From NCBI RefSeq assembly GCF_018205975.1, contig NZ_CP073577.1, forward strand, positions 1 through 64,000: a DNA stretch of 64,000 nt. Direction: 5' to 3'. The translations under genes were made by a program, and so were the position numbers. Shown here piece after piece: positions 26,601 to 33,965 of the stretch (position 1 is its first letter; every line of letters begins with the position of its first letter). Under the pieces are notes generated by a model. The model had not been told where the DNA came from and did no database searches. It saw only the letters and a program-made list of their open reading frames with translations. The stretch is from Erythrobacter sp. JK5 (GTDB lineage Bacteria > Pseudomonadota > Alphaproteobacteria > Sphingomonadales > Sphingomonadaceae).

Positions 26601-27080
26601 GAGCGCGACAGCGCTCGAAGCTTCGGCTTGCGCCGATCCGCCAATTGCTATGGTCCAGAAGCTGGTCGAATCCGCGCCGTTGCCGATTGCAATTGCGCCC
26701 AGTTCCGAAGCCTCGGTAACCGTGCCGATTGCGATCGAGACGTCGCCACTTGCATTGCCGAACAGCGAGATTGCCGCATCACCGGTCGACACAACGCCGT
26801 TGCCGATCGAGATCCCGGTATTCGAGCTGGCACCATTGCCGATCGCTACGCCGCTATTGGTGCTTGAACTGTTTCCGACCGCGAGGCCTCCGGTAGTCCC
26901 GACATCCGCATCCACACCGCATTCCAGCCCAACATCATCCGCGGTGTTCGGCGTCATGTCGGGGCCGGTGCCCTCGTTGCACTCCGGCGTGGCATCCGCG
27001 CGCGCTTCCTGCGGCGTCGCCAGCACACTCACGGCAACACCCACGCTCAAGGCGGTCGAAAGCAGCAATCTGGTCTTCAT
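23631..27080 (-). CDS. Trimeric autotransporter adhesin 2, largest (1149 aa)
   Basis: 1149 residues. Signal peptide (LLLSTALSVGVAVSVLATPQEARA), a two-Cys N-terminal module (TPECNEG ... LECGVD), and a long YadA-type head. Three internal stalk/neck units interrupt the head, each with a (T/A)VSVGN or AVSVG segment, R-(R/Q)-I-(V/I)-NVA and DAV(T/N)L-QL, and each is followed by a glycine-rich turn and a new head segment (TPFLVVNS, STYLDVNS, SAFLAVST). The conserved neck NQVTLGGSGSAVRIGDI and a coiled coil (VTTLEGQVGTLFDLTDTI) lead to an RDAQRGIASIAAQANPHFP anchor ending AGVAGEF. That anchor is nearly the same as in adhesin 4. The start codon follows a ribosome-binding site buried in an inverted repeat. 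Confidence 0.92.
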   Translation of the reverse strand: MKTRLLLSTALSVGVAVSVLATPQEARADATPECNEGTGPDMTPNTADDVGLECGVDADVGTTGGLAVGNSSSTNSGVAIGNGASSNTGISIGNGVVSTGDAAISLFGNASGDVSIAIGTVTEASELGAIAIGNGADSTSFWTIAIGGSAQAEASSAVALGFLSSSRGAGSLALGFGTFAATEGSIAIGGGAGSSDGASSGNTGAIAIGRLSRSGGVGAVALGQQSTAEGLQNIAIGQGANTGVNLEIPNFAIAIGGSASAVGEGALTIGAQSTATNRFATAAGFGADGTGDFATALGSFAEATDEAATAVGVGADATANGSTAVGESAQATAAGAVALGGDGPDDDTAGLFGATASALNAVALGADASASAENSIALGAASVADQANTVSVGNAGSKRRIVNVADGTSSSDAVTLGQLNTAITNVTAGGTPFLVVNSAAGPAAASGTNAVALGANANATADNSVALGSGSNADRANAVSVGSTGVGGQRQIINVAAGTQDTDAVNLAQLNSAIAGVSGGGGGSTYLDVNSTGTAANASGNDAIAIGGNSSAVGAGSVATGNLASALNDRSIAIGENASSSANGATALGDRASASGGSSVAIGTLANADGSVNISIGESSSATNGFAGIAIGPSANTQATEAIAIGFGAGAFAEDSVALGSESVATEVNTVSVGNDVIKRRIVNVAQAVNGTDAVNLDQLTSAIAGVSGGGGGSAFLAVSTTGAAASATGNNAVALGGDSVASNGFTTAIGDRASAGGLNGTAVGGDAVASGETSTALGVGAQATALFSTATGAVAEAIGAFGTANGVGARATAEMSSAVGYRAQATGVGSLALGGDGNDADPSGRLGAQALGTQTTSVGADAFSSGLNTTALGAGTTATGVQSTAVGAGSRANGVGALAFGAFSDARGSFSTSLGYQSFAPADRATAIGNTAQATNERATAIGFGTRAQGADSAAVGSGAIAAQSGSTAIGKGATTTAANQVTLGGSGSAVRIGDIAASTAAQSGPVQAVTVDGNGILGRQSVATAASVDNVRISMNALSAITDAQFTALSGRVTTLEGQVGTLFDLTDTIDRDAQRGIASIAAQANPHFPSEAGRTSYASNVATYRGEVGVSLGLMHRFEGDFAITAGVTYAGGNSTSVRAGVAGEF

Positions 27081-27083
27081 CGT

Positions 27084-27113
27084 CAGTCCCTTTCACTCAA
27101 CTCGAAGGGACTG
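27084..27113 (-). promoter_or_regulatory. Inverted repeat covering the adhesin 2 ribosome-binding site
   Basis: In the message sense CAGTCCCTT (27113-27105) can pair over all nine bases with AAGGGACTG (27092-27084). AAAGGGA is the only purine-rich candidate ribosome-binding site and lies just upstream of the ATG at 27080. Folding would hide it, so translation could depend on melting, a protein or an sRNA. This is a structural reading only; no regulator is known. Confidence 0.5.
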
Positions 27114-27226
27114 CGACCCAGTGTGTCACATGCAATTTGCGCGCCCCTGTGATTCGGCACAAAAACGCTGCGATGCGCATTTGTCCTGTATCACAGCGAC
27201 ATTTTTGTAGATTTGCGACAAGTTGC

Positions 27227-27262
27227 CGGTACGGGGTGGCGAATACGCAACACCCCGTACCG
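27227..27262 (-). terminator. Terminator hairpin after adhesin 3
   Basis: A perfect 12-bp stem, CGGTACGGGGTG (27227-27238) and CACCCCGTACCG (27251-27262), with a 12-base loop. It lies just past the adhesin 3 stop, about 150 bases before the adhesin 2 start. This suggests adhesin 2 has its own promoter in 27114-27226, a noticeably AT-rich stretch. Confidence 0.65.
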
Positions 27263-27280
27263 CTATCGGATAGATGGGGC

Positions 27281-29809
27281 CTAGAACCCGAAGGCGAACC
27301 CGGCCTGCGCGATCACGTCGCCTTCGCCGGTATTGCCCGCGACGCCTGCGGTCAGCGCGAAGTTCTCGGTCGCGCGGCCGACCAGCGTCAGCGCATAGCC
27401 CTGCTCGCCGCCATAGGTCGCGACGTTGCCGGCGACGACGAAGTCCTTGTCGGGCAGGGCGATGGCGCTGCCAAGCGCTGCCGCCGCCGCAATCCCGCCG
27501 CGCGCACGGGCGTCGACATCCTCGAGCCGGAATTCGAGACCGGAGACCCGGCTGTCGAGCGACATGACCTGGCCGGAGAGCTGGTTGAACTGCGCGTCGG
27601 TGATTGCCGAGAGCGCGTTGATCGAGGTGCGCACGTTCTGCACGGAGGCCGCGGTTGCAACCTGCTGGCGACCGAGCGTGCCGTTCTGGTCCACGGTGAC
27701 GACATCGACCGGCCCTTGCTGGGCGAGGGTCGAAGCCTCGATATCGCCGATCCGCACCGCACTGCCGGTCCCGCCAAGCGTCACCTGGTTCGCCGCCGTA
27801 GTGGTCGCACCCGTGCCGACGGCCGTGGAGGCGGTGAAATCCGCAGTGGCTCCGTTGCCGATCGCGGTTGCCTGATCCGCGCGGGCGAGCGCCTGCCGCC
27901 CGATGGCGGTGGCGTTTTCGCCGGTCGCCTGCGAGGCGCTGCCGATTGCGGTGGATTGCAGCGCCGGGGCAAAGCTCGCGAAGCCAAGCGCGGTCGACTG
28001 GTTGCCGCGCGCCTGGCTGAATGCACCAAACGCCAATGCACCCACACCGCTTGCACCGGCCCCCGCGCCCACAGCCGTGGATTGCACGCCGCTCGCATTC
28101 GAACCCGCACCCAGCGCGCTCGTGTTGAGACCCGAGGCGAACGCATCCGCACCCAGCGCCGTGGTCTGCTGACCCGTGGCCCGCGCGCCCAGGAAGTCGC
28201 TATCGAGCCCATCGCCGCCAATCGCGATCGATGAGGTCGCCTCGGCGCTCGCTTCCTGGCCCAGCGCAATCGAACCTTTTCCCAAAGCGAACGTAAAGGC
28301 CCCCAGCGCGACCGATTCCTCGCCTTCAGCAAACGCGTTGTTGCCGATCCCGATGGCCGATCTGGCGAGCGCGCTGGACCCGAAGCCGAGCGCCGTTCCA
28401 ACCGGACCCGAAGCTACGGTCTGGTTGCCGAGAGCGACCGAGAGTGCACCGGTTGCCCGCGCTCCTCGCTGAGCCTCGGGAATGACTCCGGGGTTGACCG
28501 ATCCGATGGCAATCGAGCCCTGCTGCGTGGCCTGGGCATCGAAGCCGATGGCGATCGTGGCCCGGTCGCTGGCGAGGCTGTTGTGCCCCAATGCGGTGGT
28601 TTTGTCGCCGTTGGCGAGCGCGCCGGCACCGACCGCGGTCGCGTCGCGGGCAGTGGCCTGTGCGGCATGGCCCAGCGCAGTTGAGGATGTGCCGCTTGCC
28701 CTTGAGTCATTGCCGAAGGCTGAAGCGGATAACGCCAACGCATCCGCATTTTCGCCGACCGCCGTCGCACGATCCCTATTGGCGTTAGAGAAAACCCCGA
28801 TCGAGATCGCTCCATTGCCACGCGAGTCGCTCCTATTGCCGATGGCAACGCCCGAACTGTCCTGCGCAAATGCACTGATACCGATCGCCACCGAAGCATT
28901 GCCTTGAGCCAAGGCATTGGAGCCCAGCGCGGTCGAGTCATTCCCCCTTGCCCGCGCATTCTGGCCGACTGCGGCGGCATTGATATTGGTCGCTTGCGCG
29001 CCCGCACCGATGGCGACGGTTTCCGCGAAGCTTGCCGTCGCATCCGCGCCCAGTGCAACCGAACGGTCGCCCGTCGCCTGCGCGCCGACATCCGATGCGT
29101 CACCGTCTGCGCCGATCGCGATCGCTGCATCGCCGCTAGCTGTCGAGCTTTCACCGATGCTGATGGCGCGGCGCGCGGTGGCAGCGGCAAGTGTGCCCAG
29201 GGCAAGCGCGTCCATGCCGGAAGCGGTGGTGACGGTACCCAGTGCGATGGTGCGCTCATTGTTGGCAATGGCGCGATCGCCGATTGCGGTGGATGAGATG
29301 CCCGAAGCGAGCGAGTCCGCACCGATGGCGATGGACAAGTCGCCGGTTGCCTGGGCACCGGTTTCGCCGATATCGTTGCTGTCGCCGCCGATCGCGATGG
29401 CTGTCACCCCGGTTGCCTCGGCAAACGGGCCGAGAGCGGTCGCATCTGGACCAGTTGCCACGCTGTTCCTTCCAAACGCCGCTGCATCCCGACCGGTTGC
29501 GTTCGATCGCGAACCGACCGCGGTCGAACCGAAACCGTTGCTGGCATTGGCGCGGAATCCGATCGCGGTGTTCGCATCGATATTGCCGCTGGCATCCGCT
29601 TCGGCACCAAATGCCGTGTTTGCAGAACTGGTGCCCGACGCATCGGCGGCGTTGCCGCAAGCGGTGTTCTCTTCCCTGGTTCCGCCGTCGTCGGGAGGCG
29701 TGGAAGTTGGCACTCCCTCATTCGAGCATTCTGTCGCAGCCGCCGGAGCGGGCTGGAAGGCGAACAGGGCGCAGGTCGCTGCGCCGGTGAGGAGAAGAAG
29801 CTTGTTCAT
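27281..29809 (-). CDS. Trimeric autotransporter adhesin 3
   Basis: 842 residues from the ATG at 29809, which opens the signal peptide MNKLLLLTGAATCALFAF and follows AGGAG by eight bases; the frame upstream is ignored. The N-terminal module has two Cys (ATECSNEG ... NTACGNA). The head is an uninterrupted array of YadA-type 14-residue repeats with several Asp-rich inserts (for example GGDGLDSDFLGARATG). The distal head from TTALGADAF to the neck is almost identical to adhesins 4 and 5. The anchor is the GGIAAAAALG type ending GFAFGF, like adhesin 1. It probably follows adhesin 4 in a transcript; the gap is 121 bases. Confidence 0.92.
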   Translation of the reverse strand: MNKLLLLTGAATCALFAFQPAPAAATECSNEGVPTSTPPDDGGTREENTACGNAADASGTSSANTAFGAEADASGNIDANTAIGFRANASNGFGSTAVGSRSNATGRDAAAFGRNSVATGPDATALGPFAEATGVTAIAIGGDSNDIGETGAQATGDLSIAIGADSLASGISSTAIGDRAIANNERTIALGTVTTASGMDALALGTLAAATARRAISIGESSTASGDAAIAIGADGDASDVGAQATGDRSVALGADATASFAETVAIGAGAQATNINAAAVGQNARARGNDSTALGSNALAQGNASVAIGISAFAQDSSGVAIGNRSDSRGNGAISIGVFSNANRDRATAVGENADALALSASAFGNDSRASGTSSTALGHAAQATARDATAVGAGALANGDKTTALGHNSLASDRATIAIGFDAQATQQGSIAIGSVNPGVIPEAQRGARATGALSVALGNQTVASGPVGTALGFGSSALARSAIGIGNNAFAEGEESVALGAFTFALGKGSIALGQEASAEATSSIAIGGDGLDSDFLGARATGQQTTALGADAFASGLNTSALGAGSNASGVQSTAVGAGAGASGVGALAFGAFSQARGNQSTALGFASFAPALQSTAIGSASQATGENATAIGRQALARADQATAIGNGATADFTASTAVGTGATTTAANQVTLGGTGSAVRIGDIEASTLAQQGPVDVVTVDQNGTLGRQQVATAASVQNVRTSINALSAITDAQFNQLSGQVMSLDSRVSGLEFRLEDVDARARGGIAAAAALGSAIALPDKDFVVAGNVATYGGEQGYALTLVGRATENFALTAGVAGNTGEGDVIAQAGFAFGF

Positions 29810-29930
29810 GGTTGAACTCCTGTTGATGAGCCCGAAATCGGGCTTCGACCTCCCATTGCCGCCCGGCGGCGTTGGGTGCGGTAATTCGGGATTTCGCCGC
29901 GCATCTGGCTGAGTATCGCGGGGCGCTGGC

Positions 29931-32045
29931 TCAGAACTCGCCCGCGATCCCGGCACGCACGGCGGTCGAATTGCCGCCCGCGTGGCTGACCCCGGCGGTG
30001 ATCGCGAAGTCGCCTTCGAGCCGGTGCATCAGGCCGAGCGAGAAGCCGACTTCGCCGCGATAGGTCGCGACGTTGCTGGCGTAGCTGGTTTTGCCCGCCG
30101 CCGATGGGAAGTGCGGATTGGCCTGCGCCGCGATCGAGGCGATGCCGCGCTGCGCGTCGCGGTCGATCGTGTTGGCGAGGTCGAACGCGCCCTCGATCTG
30201 GCCTTCGAGCGTGGTCACCCGGCCCGCCAGCGCATCGAACTGCGCGTCGCTGACGGCGGCAAGGGCGTTGATCGAGGTGCGGACGTTCTGGACCGACGCG
30301 GCTGTTGCCACTTGCTGACGGCCGAGCACGCCGTTGGCATCCACCGTCACCGCATCGACCGGTCCGGACTGGGCCGCAGTGCTGGCTTCGATATCGCCGA
30401 TCCGCACTGCACTGCCGGTGCCGCCGAGGGTGACCTGATTGGCCGCCGTGGTGGTCGCCCCGGTGCCGACGGCGGTCGAGGCCGAGAAGTCGGCGGTGGC
30501 ACCGTTGCCGATCGCGGTTGCCTGATCCGCGCGGGCCAGTGCCTGCCGCCCGATCGCGGTGGCGTTTTCGCCGGTTGCCTGCGCTGCGCTGCCGATCGCG
30601 GTCGCCTGTAGTGCCGGGGCAAAGCTCGCAAAGCCGAGCGCGGTCGAGAAGTTGCCGCGTGCTTGGCTGAATGCGCCGAAGGACAGCGCACCCACACCGC
30701 TCGCGCCTGCGCCCGCACCAACAGCGGTGGACTGCACGCCCGCAGCGCTGGCACCCGCACCGAGCGCGGTGGTGTTCAGACCCTCTGCAAAAGCATCCGC
30801 ACCGAGAGCGGTGGTCTGCTCACCGGTCGCCTGCGCGCCCAAGCGATCATTATCCAGACCGTCTGCGCCGATGGCGATCGATGCGGTTCCACTTGCCACG
30901 GTAAACCGGCCCATACCGATTGCACGCTCTCCGGATACTTGAACTGTGACACCAAGACCGATCGCATCTGCGCCGCTGACTTCGGAGTTTAATCCAACCG
31001 CGATGGCATTGTCAGCGATGGCGCGACTGGACTGACCGATCGCGATTGCCTCGCTTTCACTGGCCCGGCTTAAGCCACCAATCGAAACCGACTGTCTTCC
31101 CAACGCATTCGATGCAGCACCGATTGCGATAGCGCTGAGATCTGTCGCTTCGGCGCTCACTCCGATTGCGATCGTTTGGGTCCGACTCGCGGTCGCGCGA
31201 TTCCCCAGTGCGACACCGCCGCTGCCCGATGCCGAGGTATCTGCGCCGATTGCCACGGCTTGGTCGCCGGATGCCTGCGCGCCGAGGGGGTCTTCGTCGG
31301 ACCCGTCAGCGCCAATCGCGACGGAACTGGTGCCGGTCGCATTCGATAATGAGCCAAGAGCAAGCGAGCGTGTGCCCCCCGCGTTCGAGCTAAACCCGAA
31401 CGCAGCGCTTGCGATGCCGCTGGCACTTGCAAACGGACCGACAGCGACCGCGGCCTCTTCGACTGCGTCGGCAAACCTGCCTACGGCAAGGGAGTTATCG
31501 AACGTGGCTTTGGCAGATTGCCCCAAAGCGATAGCCGCCTGGCCCGATGCCAAGGCATCGGTCCCGATGGCGATAGCGTCAAAAGCGGAAGCGAGAGCCG
31601 CAGTCTCGCCGGCGTCAGCGCTATCGGTCCCGATTGCAATGGAACGATTGCCCGACGCCTCTGCGCCAAAACCGAGGGCAGTGGCTTCGGTGCTGGCAAT
31701 CGCGAAACTTCCGATTGCGGTTGCTTCCAGGCCGGGCGCCTCTGCGAATGAACCGACTGCCGTTGCATTACCTCCTGTCGCTACGGAGTTCGCGCCGAGC
31801 GCAGAGGTGTTGGATCCCTCTGCCTTAGCTTCCGAGCCAACCGCCGTGCTTCGGTTGGCCAAAGCCCGCGCTTGCGGCCCGCACGCCAGCGCATCGTTGC
31901 GACCAAAGCTTTCTGCACCGGCGGTGCTGTCGCCGTTGCTGTTGTCGTTGTTGTCGAGAAAGCAATCCTCGGCGGCGGCGGGTGCGGGCTGGAGGGCGAA
32001 CAGGGCGCAGGTCGCTGCGCCCGAAAGCAGAATGAGTTTCTTCAT
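29931..32045 (-). CDS. Trimeric autotransporter adhesin 4
   Basis: 704 residues. Signal peptide MKKLILLSGAATCALFAL, closely similar to adhesin 3, then an Asp/Asn-rich two-Cys module (EDCFLDNNDNSNGDS ... LACGPQ). The head has YadA-type repeats with Asp-rich inserts (GADGSDEDPLGAQASG, GADGLDNDRLGAQATG). The distal head and neck match adhesins 3 and 5, while the anchor (RDAQRGIASIAAQANPHFP ... AGIAGEF) matches adhesin 2. The gene thus combines the two lineages. Its upstream region (32046-32282) holds an inverted repeat at the ribosome-binding site and a 12-bp tandem repeat. Confidence 0.92.
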   Translation of the reverse strand: MKKLILLSGAATCALFALQPAPAAAEDCFLDNNDNSNGDSTAGAESFGRNDALACGPQARALANRSTAVGSEAKAEGSNTSALGANSVATGGNATAVGSFAEAPGLEATAIGSFAIASTEATALGFGAEASGNRSIAIGTDSADAGETAALASAFDAIAIGTDALASGQAAIALGQSAKATFDNSLAVGRFADAVEEAAVAVGPFASASGIASAAFGFSSNAGGTRSLALGSLSNATGTSSVAIGADGSDEDPLGAQASGDQAVAIGADTSASGSGGVALGNRATASRTQTIAIGVSAEATDLSAIAIGAASNALGRQSVSIGGLSRASESEAIAIGQSSRAIADNAIAVGLNSEVSGADAIGLGVTVQVSGERAIGMGRFTVASGTASIAIGADGLDNDRLGAQATGEQTTALGADAFAEGLNTTALGAGASAAGVQSTAVGAGAGASGVGALSFGAFSQARGNFSTALGFASFAPALQATAIGSAAQATGENATAIGRQALARADQATAIGNGATADFSASTAVGTGATTTAANQVTLGGTGSAVRIGDIEASTAAQSGPVDAVTVDANGVLGRQQVATAASVQNVRTSINALAAVSDAQFDALAGRVTTLEGQIEGAFDLANTIDRDAQRGIASIAAQANPHFPSAAGKTSYASNVATYRGEVGFSLGLMHRLEGDFAITAGVSHAGGNSTAVRAGIAGEF

Positions 32046-32053
32046 GGATGGTG

Positions 32054-32087
32054 TCCCTGTCGGCGAAGAGGTTGATCTTTGCAGGGA
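32054..32087 (-). promoter_or_regulatory. Inverted repeat at the adhesin 4 ribosome-binding site
   Basis: In the message sense TCCCTG (32087-32082) can pair with CAGGGA (32059-32054), which is the likely ribosome-binding site eight bases before the ATG at 32045. The stem is only six bases with a 22-base loop, so this is weaker than the adhesin 2 case but of the same design. Confidence 0.35.
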
Positions 32088-32200
32088 TGGAGCCGGGCCG
32101 GATTGGGGGGGCTGGTCAGTAAGGCGGGCCTGATTGCCTTGTGCAAACAGGCCCTACCCTACCGGCAAGACACCATCCCTGCGCGATCATCGATACGCGT

Positions 32201-32236
32201 CCAGCGTTGGAGCCAGCGTTGGAGCCAGCGTTGGAA
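32201..32236. repeat. 12-bp tandem direct repeat, three copies
   Basis: CCAGCGTTGGAG at 32201-32212 and 32213-32224, then CCAGCGTTGGAA at 32225-32236; a degenerate fourth copy (TTCAGCGTTGAA) begins at 32245. It lies between the end of the SARP-like regulator gene and the start of adhesin 4, about 160 bases upstream of the adhesin. Each unit contains the near-palindrome CCAGCGTTGG. It is a candidate regulator-binding site. Confidence 0.6.
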
Positions 32237-32282
32237 TCGCGCAATTCAGCGTTGAAATTGCGCCATTTCCTGCACTCTCGCT

Positions 32283-33908
32283 CTATTTCGTCAGGAATTC
32301 GCGCACCAACCGGATGAATTCGTCCGAAGCGGGCTCGCGGCCCAGCAGCAGGTGATTGGCGCTTTCGAGGCTGGCGAATCGCGCGTTGGGGATGCGCCCT
32401 GCGAGCGAGCGTCCGGTCGCAAGCGGAATGCGCTGGTCGCCGCGACTGTGAAGCACAAGCGTGGGGCACTGGACCTCGGCGAGCCGATGACGCACGTCGA
32501 TGGTCGAGAACGCTTCGAGAAACCGCACGGCGTTCTGCGCCGAGGTCGTGAGCCGCTGGAACTCGTCGAACCAGGTCAGCTCCTCAGCCGTCGCATCGGG
32601 CATGAAAGTCTGGCTGAACATATGGCGATAGGCGGGGTTGTCGCTGCCCCAGCCGGTTTCTGTCAGCACCATCACCGCCTCGCGCTCGCGCACTTCGTCG
32701 GGCGTCGCCACATGCCGCCAGCCGCAATCGTAGGCGCCGAACAGGATCAGGTGTGAAACGCGTTCCGGATAACGTGCCGCGTATTCGATCGATACCGCCG
32801 CGCCCTGGCTGATGCCGAGCAGCGGAAACCGGTCGAGCCCGGCGGCGTCGACGACTTTCTCGAGGTCGTTGACGAAACTTTCGAAGGTGATTTCGGCTGC
32901 GTCCCAGTCCGACAGGCCGCAGCCGCGTTCGTCATAGCGCACCAGGCGGAAAGACCCCGAGAGCTCGCGGAACAGGGGGCTCCAGATCGGCGCTTCCCAA
33001 TCGAGCTCGAGATGGTTGAGCCAGTTCGCCGCCTTGACCAGCGGCGGGCTGTCCTGCGCGCCGACGCTTGCCCAGGCGATCGAGACGCGGTCGCAGGTAT
33101 CGACGAAGCGGATCGACTGTTCGGGGATCGGCGCGTGGCCGATGGCAGCGCCGGGCGCGGCTGGTCCGAAAAACCTCGGCGGTTCGAGCTCGGCCTCGCC
33201 GAAGCGCCGCTCAAGCATTGCGGCGAGTTCGTGTGCCGCGTCCTTGCCTGCCAGCGCATGCCGCGTTTCGACCGCGCAGCGCGCCGCGCCAGCGTCGAAC
33301 GGAGACCCTTCCAGCCAGCGCTGCGCCCAGCGATCGCGCTCGTCTCCCTGCAGCGCTTCCAGCTGGGCGTAATGCGCTGCCAGTCGCGATCGAGCCTGTT
33401 GCAACTCGGCCCGGCGCCGATCAAGCCAGGCAGTGAAACCCTGCTGGTTGGGCATTTCGCAATCCTCGAGCAGCGTTCCGTTACCGATCTGCCACAGGGA
33501 TTCGGCTGCTTCAGACGACGGGCGGTCGGCGCTCAGCGCGCGGTCGATATCGAGTTCGAGATCGGCGCGGTCGAGCCAGACGTTCTGGCGATCCGAGCGG
33601 AGCCGTTCGACCCCGCCGGCATTGAGCACCGGGCGCAACTTGCTGAGCGACCAGCGCAGCGCGGCGCGCGGATCGTCGGGCGTATCCCACAGCAGGTCGC
33701 ACAGCGCCTGGCGTGCATGGGTGCCGCTCGAAAGTGCGAGATATGCCATCAACGCGCGGGTCTTGCGCGAGGCGGGGAGCGGCAGCTCGGCCCCGTCATG
33801 CAGCGCGGCGAGCGGCCCGATGGTGCGGATATCCAACGTCACATCGACACTCGCAAGCGGTTGAGAACGTGGCAGAGCATAGGTCCGCTTTGCCGCCGCG
33901 CCAACCAT
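32283..33908 (-). CDS. SARP/BTAD-like regulator fused to an alpha/beta hydrolase
   Basis: 541 residues. Residues about 25-115 look like the OmpR/SARP winged helix (RKTRALMAYLAL, ALCDLLWDTPDDPRAALRWS, LSKLRPVLNAGGVERL), followed by a BTAD-like helical region to about 245. The C-terminal half is an alpha/beta hydrolase with nucleophile Ser367 in GISQGA, Asp491 in SRGDQR and His519 in SANHLL; YDERGCGLSDW is the oxyanion-side loop. Such fusions could sense a small ester or lactone; whether it still hydrolyses is unknown. It is the only regulator in the adhesin cluster, on the same strand, 57 bases after adhesin 5. ATG at 33908. Confidence 0.8.
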   Translation of the reverse strand: MVGAAAKRTYALPRSQPLASVDVTLDIRTIGPLAALHDGAELPLPASRKTRALMAYLALSSGTHARQALCDLLWDTPDDPRAALRWSLSKLRPVLNAGGVERLRSDRQNVWLDRADLELDIDRALSADRPSSEAAESLWQIGNGTLLEDCEMPNQQGFTAWLDRRRAELQQARSRLAAHYAQLEALQGDERDRWAQRWLEGSPFDAGAARCAVETRHALAGKDAAHELAAMLERRFGEAELEPPRFFGPAAPGAAIGHAPIPEQSIRFVDTCDRVSIAWASVGAQDSPPLVKAANWLNHLELDWEAPIWSPLFRELSGSFRLVRYDERGCGLSDWDAAEITFESFVNDLEKVVDAAGLDRFPLLGISQGAAVSIEYAARYPERVSHLILFGAYDCGWRHVATPDEVREREAVMVLTETGWGSDNPAYRHMFSQTFMPDATAEELTWFDEFQRLTTSAQNAVRFLEAFSTIDVRHRLAEVQCPTLVLHSRGDQRIPLATGRSLAGRIPNARFASLESANHLLLGREPASDEFIRLVREFLTK

Positions 33909-33927
33909 CGATGGCTTGCATGGCGCG

Positions 33928-33951
33928 GGGCGGCCGCAATTCTGGCCGCCC
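33928..33951 (-). terminator. GC hairpin between adhesin 5 and the regulator gene
   Basis: GGGCGGCC (33928-33935) and GGCCGCCC (33944-33951) form a perfect 8-bp stem with an 8-base loop, in the 57 bases between the adhesin 5 stop and the regulator ATG. No T-run follows, so it may only partly terminate or act in the regulator leader. Confidence 0.4.
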
Positions 33952-33965
33952 GCCCCTTGCGCAGA

